Source: Corynebacterium ulceribovis DSM 45146
GTDB taxonomy: Bacteria; Actinomycetota; Actinomycetes; Mycobacteriales; Mycobacteriaceae
Direction of reading: 5' to 3'
DNA: 64,000 nucleotides
NCBI RefSeq assembly: GCF_000372445.1
Contig: NZ_AQUY01000003.1
Location: 62,001 to 126,000, forward strand
The stretch's first letter is position 1, and every line of letters begins with the position of its first letter. A program made the translations under genes and the position numbers. Positions 8,533 to 18,030 of the stretch are shown here, piece by piece. The notes under the pieces are model-generated. The model worked only from the letters and a program-made list of their open reading frames with translations. It was not told the origin of the DNA and searched no databases.

Positions 8533-10620
8533 ATGTCTACGCCCATCATTACGCCACAGTTAGTCGGCCTTGATGTCGACCTTGGTACCGCCCCAACCGA
8601 TGTCATCACTGCGCTGGCGCAGCAGGTAGCTGACGCTGGCCGCGCCACTGACGCTGCCCAGCTGGCCGCCGATGCTCTCGCCCGAGAAGAAAAGTCCGCC
8701 ACCGGTGCGCCCGGCGGGGTCGCCATCCCCCACTGCCGCTCCGCCGCAGTCACCGCACCAACCTTGGCGTTTGCGCGGCTGAGCGAAAAAGTCGACTTCG
8801 GAGCGCCGGATGGGCCAGGTGATCTGGTGTTCATGATCGCGGCGCCGGAAGGCGCAGGCAAAGCGCACCTGAAAATTCTGTCGAAGCTAGCCCGCGGACT
8901 GGTCAAACCCGCGTTCCGCGACACGCTCCGCGCCGCTAAAACCAGCGATGAGCTGGTGGAAATCGTCGATAAGCAAATTGGTCCGGAACTGGCCGCCGCA
9001 ACGGACACGGCAACCCCGGAAACCGCGGATGCTAAGGCTGAAGCGGACGTAGATGTCACCCGGATTGTGGCGATTACCTCGTGTCCAACCGGTGTGGCGC
9101 ACACCTATATGGCGGCGGATTCGCTGACGCAGGCCGCCGAGGGGCGCGACGATGTGACGCTGCAGGTTGAACCGCAAGGCTCTTCCGCAGTCACGCCGCT
9201 GGCGAAGGCCGCAATTCGCGATGCCGATGCTGTCATTTTTGCCACCGATGTTGGTGTGAAAGACCGGGAGCGGTTTGCCGGCAAACCGGTGATTGAATCT
9301 GGGGTTAAGCGCGCCATCAATGAGCCGAACAAGATGATTGATGAAGCTATTGCGGCTGCGAAGAATCCGAATGCCAAGCGAGTACATGCAGCTGGTGGCG
9401 GCGCTGACGGGTCGGGCGACGACGAGGAAGGTGCATCGCTGAGCTGGGGCAAACGCATCCAGCAGGCAATTATGACCGGTGTGTCCTACATGGTGCCGTT
9501 CGTTGCGGCGTCCGGTCTGCTGCTCGCGCTCGGTTTCCTTTTTGGCGGCTACAAAGTCGCAAATGTGGCCAATGACGTGGTGCAAAACTTTACGCTGCAG
9601 AACCTGCCGGGCAACACCATTACGCTTGCCGACGGAACGGTGCAGACCGTCGACTCCTCCGGACTCATGCTCTACATCGGGTCGATTTTCTTCGCGACCG
9701 GTGGCTACGGCATGGGCGTCATCGTCGCCATCCTGTCGGCCTTCATCGCCTACGGTCTGGCGGGCCGCCCCGGTATCGCACCCGGTTTCATCGGCGGCGC
9801 CATTTCCGTGGCCATTGGCGCTGGTTTCCTCGGGGGCCTCGTCACCGGTCTCGTCGCCGGTCTCATTGCCCTGGGCCTGCAGTCCTTCCAGGTGCCACGT
9901 TGGCTGCGTTCCCTGATGCCGGTGGTCATCATTCCGCTGCTCGGTTCGTTGGGCGTCGGCCTGCTCATGTTCATCCTGCTTGGCCGACCACTGACCGCGC
10001 TGATGGAAGCGATGAACAACTGGCTAGGTTCGATGTCGGGGGCGTCGGCGGCGGTGCTGGGCATCATCATCGGTCTGATGATGTGCTCCGACATGGGCGG
10101 ACCGATTAATAAGGCTGCTTACCTCTTCGGTACCGCGGGGCTGTCCACCGGCGATGAAGCATCGCTGAAGGTGATGGCCGCGGTCATGGCTGCCGGCATG
10201 GTGCCGCCACTGGCGATGGCCTTGGCGTCGGTTGTTCGGCCACAGCTGTTCACCCAGTCGGAACGGGAGAACGGTAAGGCCGGCTGGTTGCTTGGTGCGT
10301 CCTTCATCTCGGAAGGTGCCATTCCATTTGCAGCTGCCGACCCGCTGCGTGTCATTCCGTCGATGATGCTCGGTGGCGCCACCACCGGCGCACTGTCCAT
10401 GGCGCTGGGCGCCGGGTCGCATGCCCCACATGGAGGTATTTTTGTACTCTTCGCCATCGATAACCCGGTAGCGTGGATAGTGGCGATTGTCGCGGGCATG
10501 GTTGTTGGCGCTGCGGCCGTCATTATGCTGAAGCAGTTCTGGAAGCGCTCGGTTCCTACCGGTGCCGACGCTGCTGCGAATAGTGCTGCTACCAGCGCAC
10601 CTGTACCTGCATCTAACTGA
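8533..10620 (+). CDS. ptsF: Fructose-specific PTS EIIABC permease
   Basis: This 695-residue membrane protein takes up fructose and phosphorylates it to fructose-1-phosphate. Domains in order are EIIA (residues 1-150, phosphohistidine His67 in GGVAIPHCRS), EIIB (about 173-275, phosphocysteine Cys184 in TSCPTGVAHTYMAA) and EIIC from about residue 300 with 8-10 membrane segments and the FISEGAIPF loop. The start at 8533 has AAAAGGA upstream. It lies between fruK and ptsH in one operon and takes phosphate from HPr. Confidence 0.96.
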   Translation: MSTPIITPQLVGLDVDLGTAPTDVITALAQQVADAGRATDAAQLAADALAREEKSATGAPGGVAIPHCRSAAVTAPTLAFARLSEKVDFGAPDGPGDLVFMIAAPEGAGKAHLKILSKLARGLVKPAFRDTLRAAKTSDELVEIVDKQIGPELAAATDTATPETADAKAEADVDVTRIVAITSCPTGVAHTYMAADSLTQAAEGRDDVTLQVEPQGSSAVTPLAKAAIRDADAVIFATDVGVKDRERFAGKPVIESGVKRAINEPNKMIDEAIAAAKNPNAKRVHAAGGGADGSGDDEEGASLSWGKRIQQAIMTGVSYMVPFVAASGLLLALGFLFGGYKVANVANDVVQNFTLQNLPGNTITLADGTVQTVDSSGLMLYIGSIFFATGGYGMGVIVAILSAFIAYGLAGRPGIAPGFIGGAISVAIGAGFLGGLVTGLVAGLIALGLQSFQVPRWLRSLMPVVIIPLLGSLGVGLLMFILLGRPLTALMEAMNNWLGSMSGASAAVLGIIIGLMMCSDMGGPINKAAYLFGTAGLSTGDEASLKVMAAVMAAGMVPPLAMALASVVRPQLFTQSERENGKAGWLLGASFISEGAIPFAAADPLRVIPSMMLGGATTGALSMALGAGSHAPHGGIFVLFAIDNPVAWIVAIVAGMVVGAAAVIMLKQFWKRSVPTGADAAANSAATSAPVPASN

Positions 10621-10631
10621 AAGAAGGCAAC

Positions 10632-10904
10632 ATGGCTTCCAAAACTGTCGTAGTCGGTTCCACCGTCGGTCTGCACGCACGTCCAGCAACCCTCATCTCT
10701 GAAGCTGCGCTGGAATACGACGACGAAATCCTGATCGAACTGGTCGATGCCGACGAAGACGACGAACCAGCCGATGCCGCCAGTTCCATGATGATCATGG
10801 CCCTCGGCGCAGAACACGGCGACCAGGTCACCGTCTCTTCCGACAATGCTGAAGCAGTCGAAAAGATTGCAGCAATGGTCGAATCCAACTTGGACGAAGA
10901 GTAG
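10632..10904 (+). CDS. ptsH: Phosphocarrier protein HPr
   Basis: HPr carries phosphate from enzyme I to the EIIA domains. The 90-residue protein has the active His15 in GLHARPA and the AASSMMIMALG helix, which is the actinobacterial version of the region that carries the regulatory Ser in Firmicutes. It starts 11 bp after ptsF with AAGAAGG as ribosome site and is followed by a strong terminator. Confidence 0.96.
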   Translation: MASKTVVVGSTVGLHARPATLISEAALEYDDEILIELVDADEDDEPADAASSMMIMALGAEHGDQVTVSSDNAEAVEKIAAMVESNLDEE

Positions 10905-10947
10905 GACCACATTCACGGCGTGCGCGGCGACGCATGCCCACAAAAAG

Positions 10948-10974
10948 AGCGGGGACTTCGGTCCCCGCTTTTCT
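10948..10974 (+). terminator. Rho-independent terminator after ptsH
   Basis: A 9-bp perfect stem, AGCGGGGAC with GTCCCCGCT, around a TTCG tetraloop is followed by a short T-run. It closes the fruK-ptsF-ptsH operon and is 25 bp from the convergent gene. Confidence 0.9.
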
Positions 10975-10998
10975 GGTTCCAGCTAGTGGTCTAATGCC

Positions 10999-11331
10999 CT
11001 ACATCACCTGGAACTCGGCCATCTCATCCCAGTCGGTCTTGCCTTCGATGAGAGTGTTGATGATGGTTGGCGTTTCCACCAGGTAGCCCGGCATTTCTTC
11101 ACAGGCCCGCTTGAAGTGGTCGGAGTTCACATGCGCTTCGGCTGCGTCATCCTGGAAAGCTTCGATGAGCAGGAACTTGTTTGGGTCTTCTGGGTCCTTG
11201 TACCAGTCAAAGAAGATGTTTCCTTCTTCGGCGCGGGTCGCTTCGGTGAACCAGGCGACGTCATCCAAGAAGGTTGGGGCGGCTTCGGGTTTTACAACAT
11301 AGCGAACGTTAATCAGGATCATGGGCACCAT
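10999..11331 (-). CDS. Antibiotic biosynthesis monooxygenase (ABM) domain protein, putative quinol monooxygenase
   Basis: The 110-residue protein is a single ferredoxin-like ABM domain. It has an N-terminal strand (ILINVRYVV), EEGNIFFDWYKDPEDPNKFLLIEAF in the middle, and HVNSDHFKRACEEMP near residue 70. This is the pattern of small YgiN-type dimeric proteins that oxidise quinols or related aromatics without a cofactor. The start at 11331 has GAGG 8 bases upstream; the ATG at 11322 is a second option and gives the more usual N-terminus. It converges on ptsH and is divergent from the transporter. The substrate is unknown. Confidence 0.75.
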   Translation of the reverse strand: MVPMILINVRYVVKPEAAPTFLDDVAWFTEATRAEEGNIFFDWYKDPEDPNKFLLIEAFQDDAAEAHVNSDHFKRACEEMPGYLVETPTIINTLIEGKTDWDEMAEFQVM

Positions 11332-11370
11332 TTTACTGACCTCAGCGCAACCTGCGTTAAGGTTTTTCTT

Positions 11371-12753
11371 ATGAACTCAGTATTAGTCGCCGTTGTGGTG
11401 ATGCTTATTCTCGCGGTTTCGCGAGTGCATGTTGTGTTAGCGCTGTTCATCGGCGCGCTTGTCGGTGGTTTACTCGGCGGGCTTGGCTTCGATGGCACCC
11501 TAGTCGCCTTCCAAGATGGCCTGTCTGGTGGCGCCCGAATCGCGTTAAGTTATGCACTGCTCGGCGCGTTTGCGATGGCGGTGGCACAGTCGGGTCTGCC
11601 ACAGCTGTTGGCGAATTACATTATTAAGTCGGTCACCGGCAAAGACCCAGCAGAAAACCAGAAAGCGGTAACCGTCGTCAAGTGGTCACTGCTCGGTGGC
11701 TTCACGCTGATGGCCGTACTGTCGCAGAACCTGATTCCAGTGCACATCGCCTTCATTCCGCTGGTGGTGCCGCCGCTGTTGGCTGCGATGAATAAGCTCC
11801 GGATTGACCGTCGTGCTGCCGCCTGCGCCATGACTTTCGGTCTGGTGACCACCTACATGTTCATTCCGTTGGGCTTCGGTTCCATCTTCTTGAACGACAT
11901 TTTGCTGGGCAATATTGAAACCGCTGGCATGGACATTTCCGGCATCAATATTCTGCAAGCAATGGGTATTCCAGCCCTCGGTATGTTCCTCGGTCTGCTG
12001 GTGGCACTGTTCATTTCTTACCGCAAACCACGCGAGTACGCGGAAACCCCAAGCGAAGCTGCCGCAGCGGCGTCAACGACCCAAGATTCTCCGGCCGCTT
12101 CCGCAGAGCCAATCAGCAGCTACAAGATCATCGTGGCGCTCATCGCTATTTTCGTCACCTTTGCGATTCAGGTGTGGATGCAGGCCACCGATTTCGAGGC
12201 AAACTCCCTGCTCGTCGGCGCGCTGGCCGGCCTGGCCGTCTTCATGCTCACCGGTGGCGTCAACTGGCGCCAGGCTGACGACGTCTTCACCGAAGGCATG
12301 AAGATGATGGCCCTCATCGGTTTCATCATGATTTCCGCGCAGGGCTTCGCCGCAGTCATGACCGAGACCGGCGACGTGCAGCCGCTGGTGGAAGCTTCGG
12401 CGAATATGTTTGCCGGTTCGAAGGCTGCCGCTGCCCTCGCGATGCTGGTTGTTGGCCTCATCGTCACCATGGGCATCGGTTCGTCCTTCTCCACCCTGCC
12501 GATTATCGCCGCGATTTACGTGCCGCTCTGCGCCGCCCTCGGTTTCTCCCCGCTGGCCACCGTCGCCATCATCGGTACCGCCGGCGCCCTCGGTGACGCA
12601 GGTTCCCCAGCGTCGGACTCCACGCTCGGCCCAACATCCGGTCTGAACGCGGACGGTCAGCATGACCACATCCGCGACTCCGTCATCCCGACGTTCCTGC
12701 ACTTCAACCTGCCGCTGCTGGCCGCCGGTTGGATTGCCGCGATGGTGCTCTAA
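11371..12753 (+). CDS. Na+/H+ antiporter family (NhaC-like) membrane transporter
   Basis: The start is ATG 11371 with TAAGG upstream, giving 460 residues and about 11-12 membrane segments. The N-terminal part (RVHVVLALFIGALVGGLLGG, then a GLSGGARIALSYALLGAFA segment) matches the NhaC-like Na+/H+ antiporter family 2. A charged loop at residues 220-250 separates two halves. Late in the protein a GIGSSFSTLPI and a GDAGSPASDSTLGPTSG segment are conserved in this family and likely line the transport path. The ion and any organic substrate are not proven. A weak hairpin follows the stop. Confidence 0.75.
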   Translation: MNSVLVAVVVMLILAVSRVHVVLALFIGALVGGLLGGLGFDGTLVAFQDGLSGGARIALSYALLGAFAMAVAQSGLPQLLANYIIKSVTGKDPAENQKAVTVVKWSLLGGFTLMAVLSQNLIPVHIAFIPLVVPPLLAAMNKLRIDRRAAACAMTFGLVTTYMFIPLGFGSIFLNDILLGNIETAGMDISGINILQAMGIPALGMFLGLLVALFISYRKPREYAETPSEAAAAASTTQDSPAASAEPISSYKIIVALIAIFVTFAIQVWMQATDFEANSLLVGALAGLAVFMLTGGVNWRQADDVFTEGMKMMALIGFIMISAQGFAAVMTETGDVQPLVEASANMFAGSKAAAALAMLVVGLIVTMGIGSSFSTLPIIAAIYVPLCAALGFSPLATVAIIGTAGALGDAGSPASDSTLGPTSGLNADGQHDHIRDSVIPTFLHFNLPLLAAGWIAAMVL

Positions 12754-12784
12754 CCGAGCCTTCCTCTGCCTCAGGCCACCAAAG

Positions 12785-12824
12785 AAGACGCTCTGTTGTT
12801 ATTGGCAGCAGTGCGTCTTGCTTT
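12785..12824 (+). terminator. Possible terminator after the antiporter gene
   Basis: AAGACGC and GCGTCTT form a 7-bp stem with a 21-nt loop, followed by GCTTTTGCCTTTTG. The loop is long and the T-run broken, so this is a weak candidate. The near-copy GCCTTTTGACG of the dispersed 11-bp word directly follows it. Confidence 0.4.
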
Positions 12825-12881
12825 TGCCTTTTGACGACCCGAAGCCAGCAACCTCCGACTGTCCACGCTGCTCGAGTCTGG

Positions 12882-14192
12882 TTAAACGCCGAACTCCTTC
12901 TTTGCCAACTGCTCCGGTGCATCCAGTGCGCGCAGCCAGCCAACCCACCCCAAAATGGTTTGGGCTCGTCGATTCACTGTCACTGGCGAAAGAGCATTTC
13001 CATGCCCATCATGTACTTGGTGCTTTTGCATTACCGCCGCCACCTCGTGGGTGGTTGGTCGCACACCAGTCGACTCCCACATTTTCCAAGTGTCTAGGAA
13101 AGCACCGTGGCGGAGGATATCCGCTGCAATCTGGAAGGTTCTATCCTTCAACGGCAACTCAAACACTGTCCGGCCCCGCGGAGTCAGCGTCGTTTCCCCG
13201 GCGCGGCCTTCGACGTATCCCAAGAATCGCGCAGCTGTCGTATAGTAGCTCGCTTGGCGCTCAACAAACCCCAGAGCTTCCGAGATTTCAGTTGCAGTCA
13301 TCGGCCCTTGTATTAGGAGCTCGCACACTGCGGCGACTCGTTCCACTCGGTCTGCTTGCGGGAAAGTGACTTCTGGTTGCGTCACTGGCACCATATTCCT
13401 TACCAGTTCCGCGATGGTTGCCTTCGGAACAATCGCTTCAGGAAAATAGTAGGTGCAATTCCGTACCAGTCGAATACTGTCGTAGCGTTCTTGGTCCGTG
13501 AATTCATACTCCATCAGGTGGAAAAGTCCACTGCCGTACACCATGTATATCGGCCGGACTTTCTTTGTTAGCTTCTTCGACCACACAAACCACGGGTAGT
13601 AGAGTTGTCGAATTACAAAATCGTCAGAAAGGTCGCGTTTGACCTCAATCAGCGCAACTGAGTTTTCGCCTTCGAAACCGCCGTCAATTTCAATTTGCGC
13701 ACCTGAAACCTCAATGGAGTATGGCGCAGACCCACCACGGCCACCAATTTTGAACGCCATGGCGTCGGATCCCATCCGCCCCGACAGAACTGCCTCCACC
13801 TGATTCTCCCCTAGGAAGTCCGCCAAGATTCCCGCGGCCTGTGCCTCATGCAGTGCGACCGATTCTGAGGCCGGTGCCACGGCAAAAGTACTCAGATACG
13901 TGGGACTTTCCGCAGGATAGATTTCCCCAGGTGTCGTCGGGAAGGGGTGGAATAAGTCAAAGTTGCCGACTACATACTTCGACCGTGATAACGGCAGCAG
14001 TCCAAAACCATTGTCTCGGAAGCTCTTTGGCAGCATCGAGCTATTGTCGAATTTCGCCATCAACCGCGGTTCCCGCTGGCCGATTTCTTTGATCTGCTTC
14101 GTCGTCACCACCACGAGCCCATCGCGTTGAACTCGAGCCGCAATATCCAATTCGTCAAAAAGCAGTTCCCATGCAAGGTCATTCTTGCTCAT
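12882..14192 (-). CDS. Type II restriction endonuclease, PD-(D/E)xK fold with C-terminal winged helix
   Basis: This 436-residue protein is the second gene of a restriction-modification pair. Its ATG overlaps the methylase stop (ATGA). A nuclease core of the PD-(D/E)xK type is visible: EID near residue 170, then Glu183 and Lys185 in ALIEVK, followed by an aromatic helix (QLYYPWFVW). Residues 290-350 look like a winged-helix domain (TATEISEALGF, LTPRGRTVF). The architecture matches the uncharacterised DUF6996/DUF6997-type restriction enzymes; I am not certain of the family number. The target sequence cannot be read from the protein; the Dam-type partner suggests an adenine in a short palindrome. 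Two GCTTNTTGACG copies fall in this gene pair. Confidence 0.75.
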   Translation of the reverse strand: MSKNDLAWELLFDELDIAARVQRDGLVVVTTKQIKEIGQREPRLMAKFDNSSMLPKSFRDNGFGLLPLSRSKYVVGNFDLFHPFPTTPGEIYPAESPTYLSTFAVAPASESVALHEAQAAGILADFLGENQVEAVLSGRMGSDAMAFKIGGRGGSAPYSIEVSGAQIEIDGGFEGENSVALIEVKRDLSDDFVIRQLYYPWFVWSKKLTKKVRPIYMVYGSGLFHLMEYEFTDQERYDSIRLVRNCTYYFPEAIVPKATIAELVRNMVPVTQPEVTFPQADRVERVAAVCELLIQGPMTATEISEALGFVERQASYYTTAARFLGYVEGRAGETTLTPRGRTVFELPLKDRTFQIAADILRHGAFLDTWKMWESTGVRPTTHEVAAVMQKHQVHDGHGNALSPVTVNRRAQTILGWVGWLRALDAPEQLAKKEFGV

Positions 14193-15001
14193 GGCCGCAC
14201 CAACACTTCGCTGACTTTCCCGCGCCGCGTCGCCACCGAATTAATCGCCCGGGTCGCACCGACAATATCTACCGTGTACTCGGAGTACAGGTCGACAATG
14301 AACTCGGTCGCCGAGTTCGACAGCAACCAATCCACACCCCGCGCGGTCAACGCATCGCACGTCGCCTTCAGCTCCATTTGCTGCGCCCGACCGAACTCGT
14401 CCCGCGCGTAGGACGTAAACGAACTTGTCGCGCTTACCACATCATATGGCGGGTCCAGGTACACAAAATCCCCCGGCCGCGCCGCCGCGCACAGCTCCTG
14501 ATACCCTGCCACGGACAGCTGCACATCGGTCGCATTCAGGTAGGCATTCAGCTCCCGCAACCCAGACTCATTGACAATATTCGGCCGCACATATTTGCCA
14601 AACGGCACATTAAACTGCCCGGCGCGATTCACCCGATGCAGCCCGTTGAAGCAGGTTTTGTTCAGGTACAGCATCCGCCCGGCGCGCTGCACTTTGCTTT
14701 TTGACGACCAGATCTCAGCATCCCGGTCCCACGCCCGCACCTCGTAGAAGTACTTTTCGTCATTCCGGTGCCCACCCAACTCGTCGATAAGCTCCTCGAC
14801 ATCGTCGCGGACGACTTCTAGCAGTTCAATGAGCCCGGGGTTGATGTCGCTGACGGCGGCGCGCTCCGGCGCGAGGTCCAGCCAGACCGCACCGCCACCG
14901 AGAAAGGGCTCAAAGTAGCGGCCGGAAAACTCCGGAATGCGCGCGCGGATTTCCGGTAGGAGCTGGCGTTTACCACCAGCCCATTTCACAATTGGTTGCA
15001 C
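14189..15001 (-). CDS. DNA adenine methyltransferase, D12 class (Dam/DpnM-like)
   Basis: The protein (270 residues from GTG 15001) methylates adenine in double-stranded DNA to protect it from the partner nuclease. Motif order is that of the alpha class. KWAGGKRQLL near residue 6 and FLGGGAVWLDL near 30 bind AdoMet, and the catalytic motif YLDPPYDVV lies near 180. The family is Dam/M.DpnII, most members of which modify GATC, but this is not proof of the target here. The start is 20 bp after the rlmB stop, so the pair is probably transcribed as the tail of the ispD-ispF-cysS-rlmB operon. No good ribosome site is seen at the GTG. Confidence 0.88.
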   Translation of the reverse strand: MQPIVKWAGGKRQLLPEIRARIPEFSGRYFEPFLGGGAVWLDLAPERAAVSDINPGLIELLEVVRDDVEELIDELGGHRNDEKYFYEVRAWDRDAEIWSSKSKVQRAGRMLYLNKTCFNGLHRVNRAGQFNVPFGKYVRPNIVNESGLRELNAYLNATDVQLSVAGYQELCAAARPGDFVYLDPPYDVVSATSSFTSYARDEFGRAQQMELKATCDALTARGVDWLLSNSATEFIVDLYSEYTVDIVGATRAINSVATRRGKVSEVLVRP

Positions 15002-15020
15002 TGCAGGCCAGGCACCTGAC

Positions 15021-16001
15021 CTACTTGACGCCCGGCGCGCGGGTACCCGACGGCACACCAGCCACGCGGCGCTGACGGGAGAACTCAGACAGCACCACAC
15101 CGGCAGCAACCGAGGCGTTCAAGGACTCGACCCATGATGCCATTGGAATCGCCATGATGGTGTCGCAAGTTTCTGACACCAGGCGGGACAAGCCCTTGCC
15201 TTCGGAACCAACCACGACAACCACCGGAGTGGTTGCGTCGTAAGTGTCCAGCGTGTGGTCGCCGCCGGCGTCCAAACCAACAACCTGGTAGCCGGCCTGC
15301 TGAAACTCCTTCAGCGCACGGACCATATTCGTCGCGCGTGCCACCGGCAGCCGCGCGGCAGTACCGGCAGAGGTACGCCATGCCACACCAGTGACCGAAG
15401 CGCTCCGACGTTCCGGAATGACAACGCCATGCCCACCAAAAGCAGCAGTGGAACGGATGACGGCACCGAGGTTACGTGGGTCGGTGATGTTATCCAGACA
15501 CACCACCAAGCCCGGAGTGGAAGAGTTCTGTGCAGCGTTAATCACATCGCGCACTTCCTGGTACGGGAATGGCGGAATGTGCAGGCCAATGCCTTGGTGC
15601 ATGGTGTTGCCGGTCATCCGGTCCAGCTCCAAGCGTGGCACTTCCTGCACCACAATTCCGCGGTCACCAGCTAGACGCACAGCTTCGGTCAGCCGGTCAT
15701 CATTCTCGGTACCCAGCGCCACATACAGCGCGGTGCCCGGAACTTTTGCCCGCAGGCATTCGACCACCGGATTGCGGCCAACGACCAGTTCGGAACCATC
15801 AGCAAAGCGGTCATGCTTGCCGGATTCACGCCGCTTAGCCTTCTGGGCCTTCTTATGCGCTACGTGATAGACGCGGTCTTCAGCCTTCGGGGTTGGACCT
15901 TTGCCACGCAGACCGCGGCGGACCTGACCGCCGGACCCCTGCGAGGAACCTTTGCGCGCTGTCTTACGCACCGCGCCACGTGGCTTCGAGTTGCCTGCCA
16001 T
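15021..16001 (-). CDS. rlmB: 23S rRNA (guanosine-2'-O-)-methyltransferase RlmB / TrmH family
   Basis: This SPOUT-class methyltransferase modifies the ribose of a guanosine in 23S rRNA (G2251 in E. coli). The 326-residue protein has a long basic N-terminal tail (residues 1-70) and the substrate-binding domain ([12 protein letters not shown] near 72). It ends in the knotted domain with [19 protein letters not shown] near 165, [13 protein letters not shown] near 255 and a final [19 protein letters not shown] motif. It follows cysS by 51 bp in the same direction, as in M. tuberculosis (Rv3579c after cysS1). Confidence 0.92.
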   Translation of the reverse strand: MAGNSKPRGAVRKTARKGSSQGSGGQVRRGLRGKGPTPKAEDRVYHVAHKKAQKAKRRESGKHDRFADGSELVVGRNPVVECLRAKVPGTALYVALGTENDDRLTEAVRLAGDRGIVVQEVPRLELDRMTGNTMHQGIGLHIPPFPYQEVRDVINAAQNSSTPGLVVCLDNITDPRNLGAVIRSTAAFGGHGVVIPERRSASVTGVAWRTSAGTAARLPVARATNMVRALKEFQQAGYQVVGLDAGGDHTLDTYDATTPVVVVVGSEGKGLSRLVSETCDTIMAIPMASWVESLNASVAAGVVLSEFSRQRRVAGVPSGTRAPGVK

Positions 16002-16052
16002 GTTGTCTCCTAAAGTTGTCGGCGAACGGGTTGTCGGCGGTTAGTTGAACGG

Positions 16053-17447
16053 TTAGTGGTCAGCCAGTGACCACTGCGGGCCATCGGCGGTATCAGTCAC
16101 TTCAATGCCAGCTGCGGTCAGACGGTCGCGCACCGCGTCAGCGGTAGCCCAATCTTTATTGGCCCGGGCTTCGGCGCGGCGCTCCAGCTCAGCCTTAATC
16201 AGGGTGTCCAGCGCGTGGTGCGCAGCATCATCGCCGCCACCAGCACCGTGGGCCTGCCAGTGCGCCGACATTGGGTCGACTCCCAGCACCGCAGTCATCG
16301 CACGTACCGCCGCTGCCAGCTCTAGGGCCTTCGCAGTATCCTTCGCCGCCAGTGCCGCATTACCGGCGCGCACTGTGTTGTGAATTTCTGCCAACGCTTT
16401 CGGGACACCCAAATCGTCATCAAGCGCAGCTTCAAACTCGGCCGTCCACTGCCCCACCGGAACTTCGCTCAGCGACGCTGCCTTCGCCAGGAACGCCTCA
16501 ATGCGGCGGTAACCAGCGGCAGCTTCCAGCAGAGACTCCTCGGAATACTCCAGCATGCTGCGGTAATGTGCACTGCCGAGGTAGTAGCGCAGCTCCACCG
16601 GGCGCACCTTTTCCAGCAGGTTTGGCACGGACAGCACGTTGCCGAGCGACTTAGACATCTTCTCCCCGGCCATGGTCACCCAGCCGTTGTGCATCCAGTA
16701 GTTTGCGAAGTCGTCACCGGCGGCGTGTGCCTGCGCGATTTCGTTTTCGTGGTGCGGGAACTTCAGGTCCATGCCACCGGCGTGAATGTCGAATTCGGCG
16801 CCAAGGTAGTTCGTCGCCATCGCGGAGCACTCAATGTGCCAGCCTGGTCGGCCCGGCCCCCATGGCGACGGCCAGGATGGCTCACCTGGTTTTGCGGCTT
16901 TCCACATGGTGAAGTCGCGGGCATCGCGCTTACCGGTACCAGCGGATTCGCCCTGGTCCATCTCGTCAATCTTCTGGCCCGATAGGTCGCCGTAGTCCGG
17001 CAGCGACGCTACCGAAAGATACACGTTGCCGTCGGCAGCGTAGCCGTGTCCGCGGTCGATGATCCGCTGCATGTAGTCCACCATTTGAGTGATGTGCCCA
17101 GTAGCGCGCGGCTCCACCGACGGTGGCGTGACGCCCAGCTGATCGTAGGCCCACTGGAAAGCACGTTCGTGGGTCGCGGCCCATTCCCACCATGGCCGAC
17201 CATTTTCGGCGGCCTTGGTCAGGATTTTGTCGTCAATGTCGGTGACATTGCGGATGAAAGCAACGTCAAGTCCTTTGGCGGCCAACCAGTTTCGCAGCAC
17301 ATCGAAGGCAACTCCGGAGCGCACGTGGCCAATGTGTGGCACCGACTGAACCGTTGCGCCACACAGGTACACCGAGGCGTGGCCGGGGCGAATCGGTTCG
17401 AAGTCGCGGAGCGAACGGGTTGCGGAATCGTAGATGCGAAAGGTCAC
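16053..17447 (-). CDS. cysS: Cysteinyl-tRNA synthetase
   Basis: CysS charges tRNA-Cys. The 464-residue class I synthetase has HIGH at PHIGHVRSG near residue 36 and KMSKS as EKMSKSLGN near 265. The zinc-site region shows YLCGATVQ and WHIECSAMA plus HHENEIAQ. Length matches CysS1 of mycobacteria and is longer than MshC, its mycothiol-biosynthesis relative, so CysS is the better call. It lies between ispF and rlmB in one leftward operon. Confidence 0.95.
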   Translation of the reverse strand: MTFRIYDSATRSLRDFEPIRPGHASVYLCGATVQSVPHIGHVRSGVAFDVLRNWLAAKGLDVAFIRNVTDIDDKILTKAAENGRPWWEWAATHERAFQWAYDQLGVTPPSVEPRATGHITQMVDYMQRIIDRGHGYAADGNVYLSVASLPDYGDLSGQKIDEMDQGESAGTGKRDARDFTMWKAAKPGEPSWPSPWGPGRPGWHIECSAMATNYLGAEFDIHAGGMDLKFPHHENEIAQAHAAGDDFANYWMHNGWVTMAGEKMSKSLGNVLSVPNLLEKVRPVELRYYLGSAHYRSMLEYSEESLLEAAAGYRRIEAFLAKAASLSEVPVGQWTAEFEAALDDDLGVPKALAEIHNTVRAGNAALAAKDTAKALELAAAVRAMTAVLGVDPMSAHWQAHGAGGGDDAAHHALDTLIKAELERRAEARANKDWATADAVRDRLTAAGIEVTDTADGPQWSLADH

Positions 17448-17501
17448 GCTGTTTACTATACGTAAGCGCGCGCTGCGAAAGTGCGCCCGCCCGCCGCGGC
17501 G

Positions 17502-17987
17502 CTATTGAGCTTCGTCTTCGCGCCACACAACTGCGGTGGCCAGCGCGGCAACACCTTCCCCACGGCCGGTGAATCCCATTTTGTCGGTGGTGGTTGCGGA
17601 TACCGAAACAGGTGCGCCGACCAGGTCCGATAGCACCTTTTCCGCTTCTTGACGTCTTGTTCCCATTTTCGGGCGGTTGCCGATCATTTGGGTCGCGACA
17701 TTGCCGACCACGAAACCACGCTCAGCCAGAAGTTGGCGGCATTCCCGGATGAGTCGGGCACCGGAGACATTGTCATATTCTTTCTGCCCAACCCCAACGA
17801 AACTGCCGAGGTCACCCAGGCCGGAGGCAGATAGGAGCGCATCGACGACAACATGGGCGACAACGTCGCCATCAGAGTGGCCTTCACAGCCGTTTTCGCC
17901 TTCCCAGTACAGGCCAGCCATCCAGCATGGCTTGCCTACTTCAACCTGGTGGGCGTCGGAGGCAATGCCTACCCGCGGAATAATCAT
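17502..17987 (-). CDS. ispF: 2-C-methyl-D-erythritol 2,4-cyclodiphosphate synthase
   Basis: IspF cyclises CDP-ME-2-phosphate in the MEP pathway to isoprenoids. The 161-residue protein has the metal ligands in SDAHQVE (residues 10-16) and [11 protein letters not shown] (near 35), and the trimer-type C-terminal motif [15 protein letters not shown] near 135. It follows ispD closely, the usual pairing. One GCTTNTTGACG copy, the only one with N = C, is at 17644-17654. Confidence 0.96.
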   Translation of the reverse strand: MIIPRVGIASDAHQVEVGKPCWMAGLYWEGENGCEGHSDGDVVAHVVVDALLSASGLGDLGSFVGVGQKEYDNVSGARLIRECRQLLAERGFVVGNVATQMIGNRPKMGTRRQEAEKVLSDLVGAPVSVSATTTDKMGFTGRGEGVAALATAVVWREDEAQ

Positions 17988-18030
17988 GCGTGCTCCTTTA
18001 ATTACCTGGGATTAGTGATACCTGGGATTT

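Noticed and set aside
16053..17447. MshC (mycothiol ligase) instead of CysS
   Set aside because: The length of 464 residues, the anticodon-binding C-terminal part and the operon position fit CysS.
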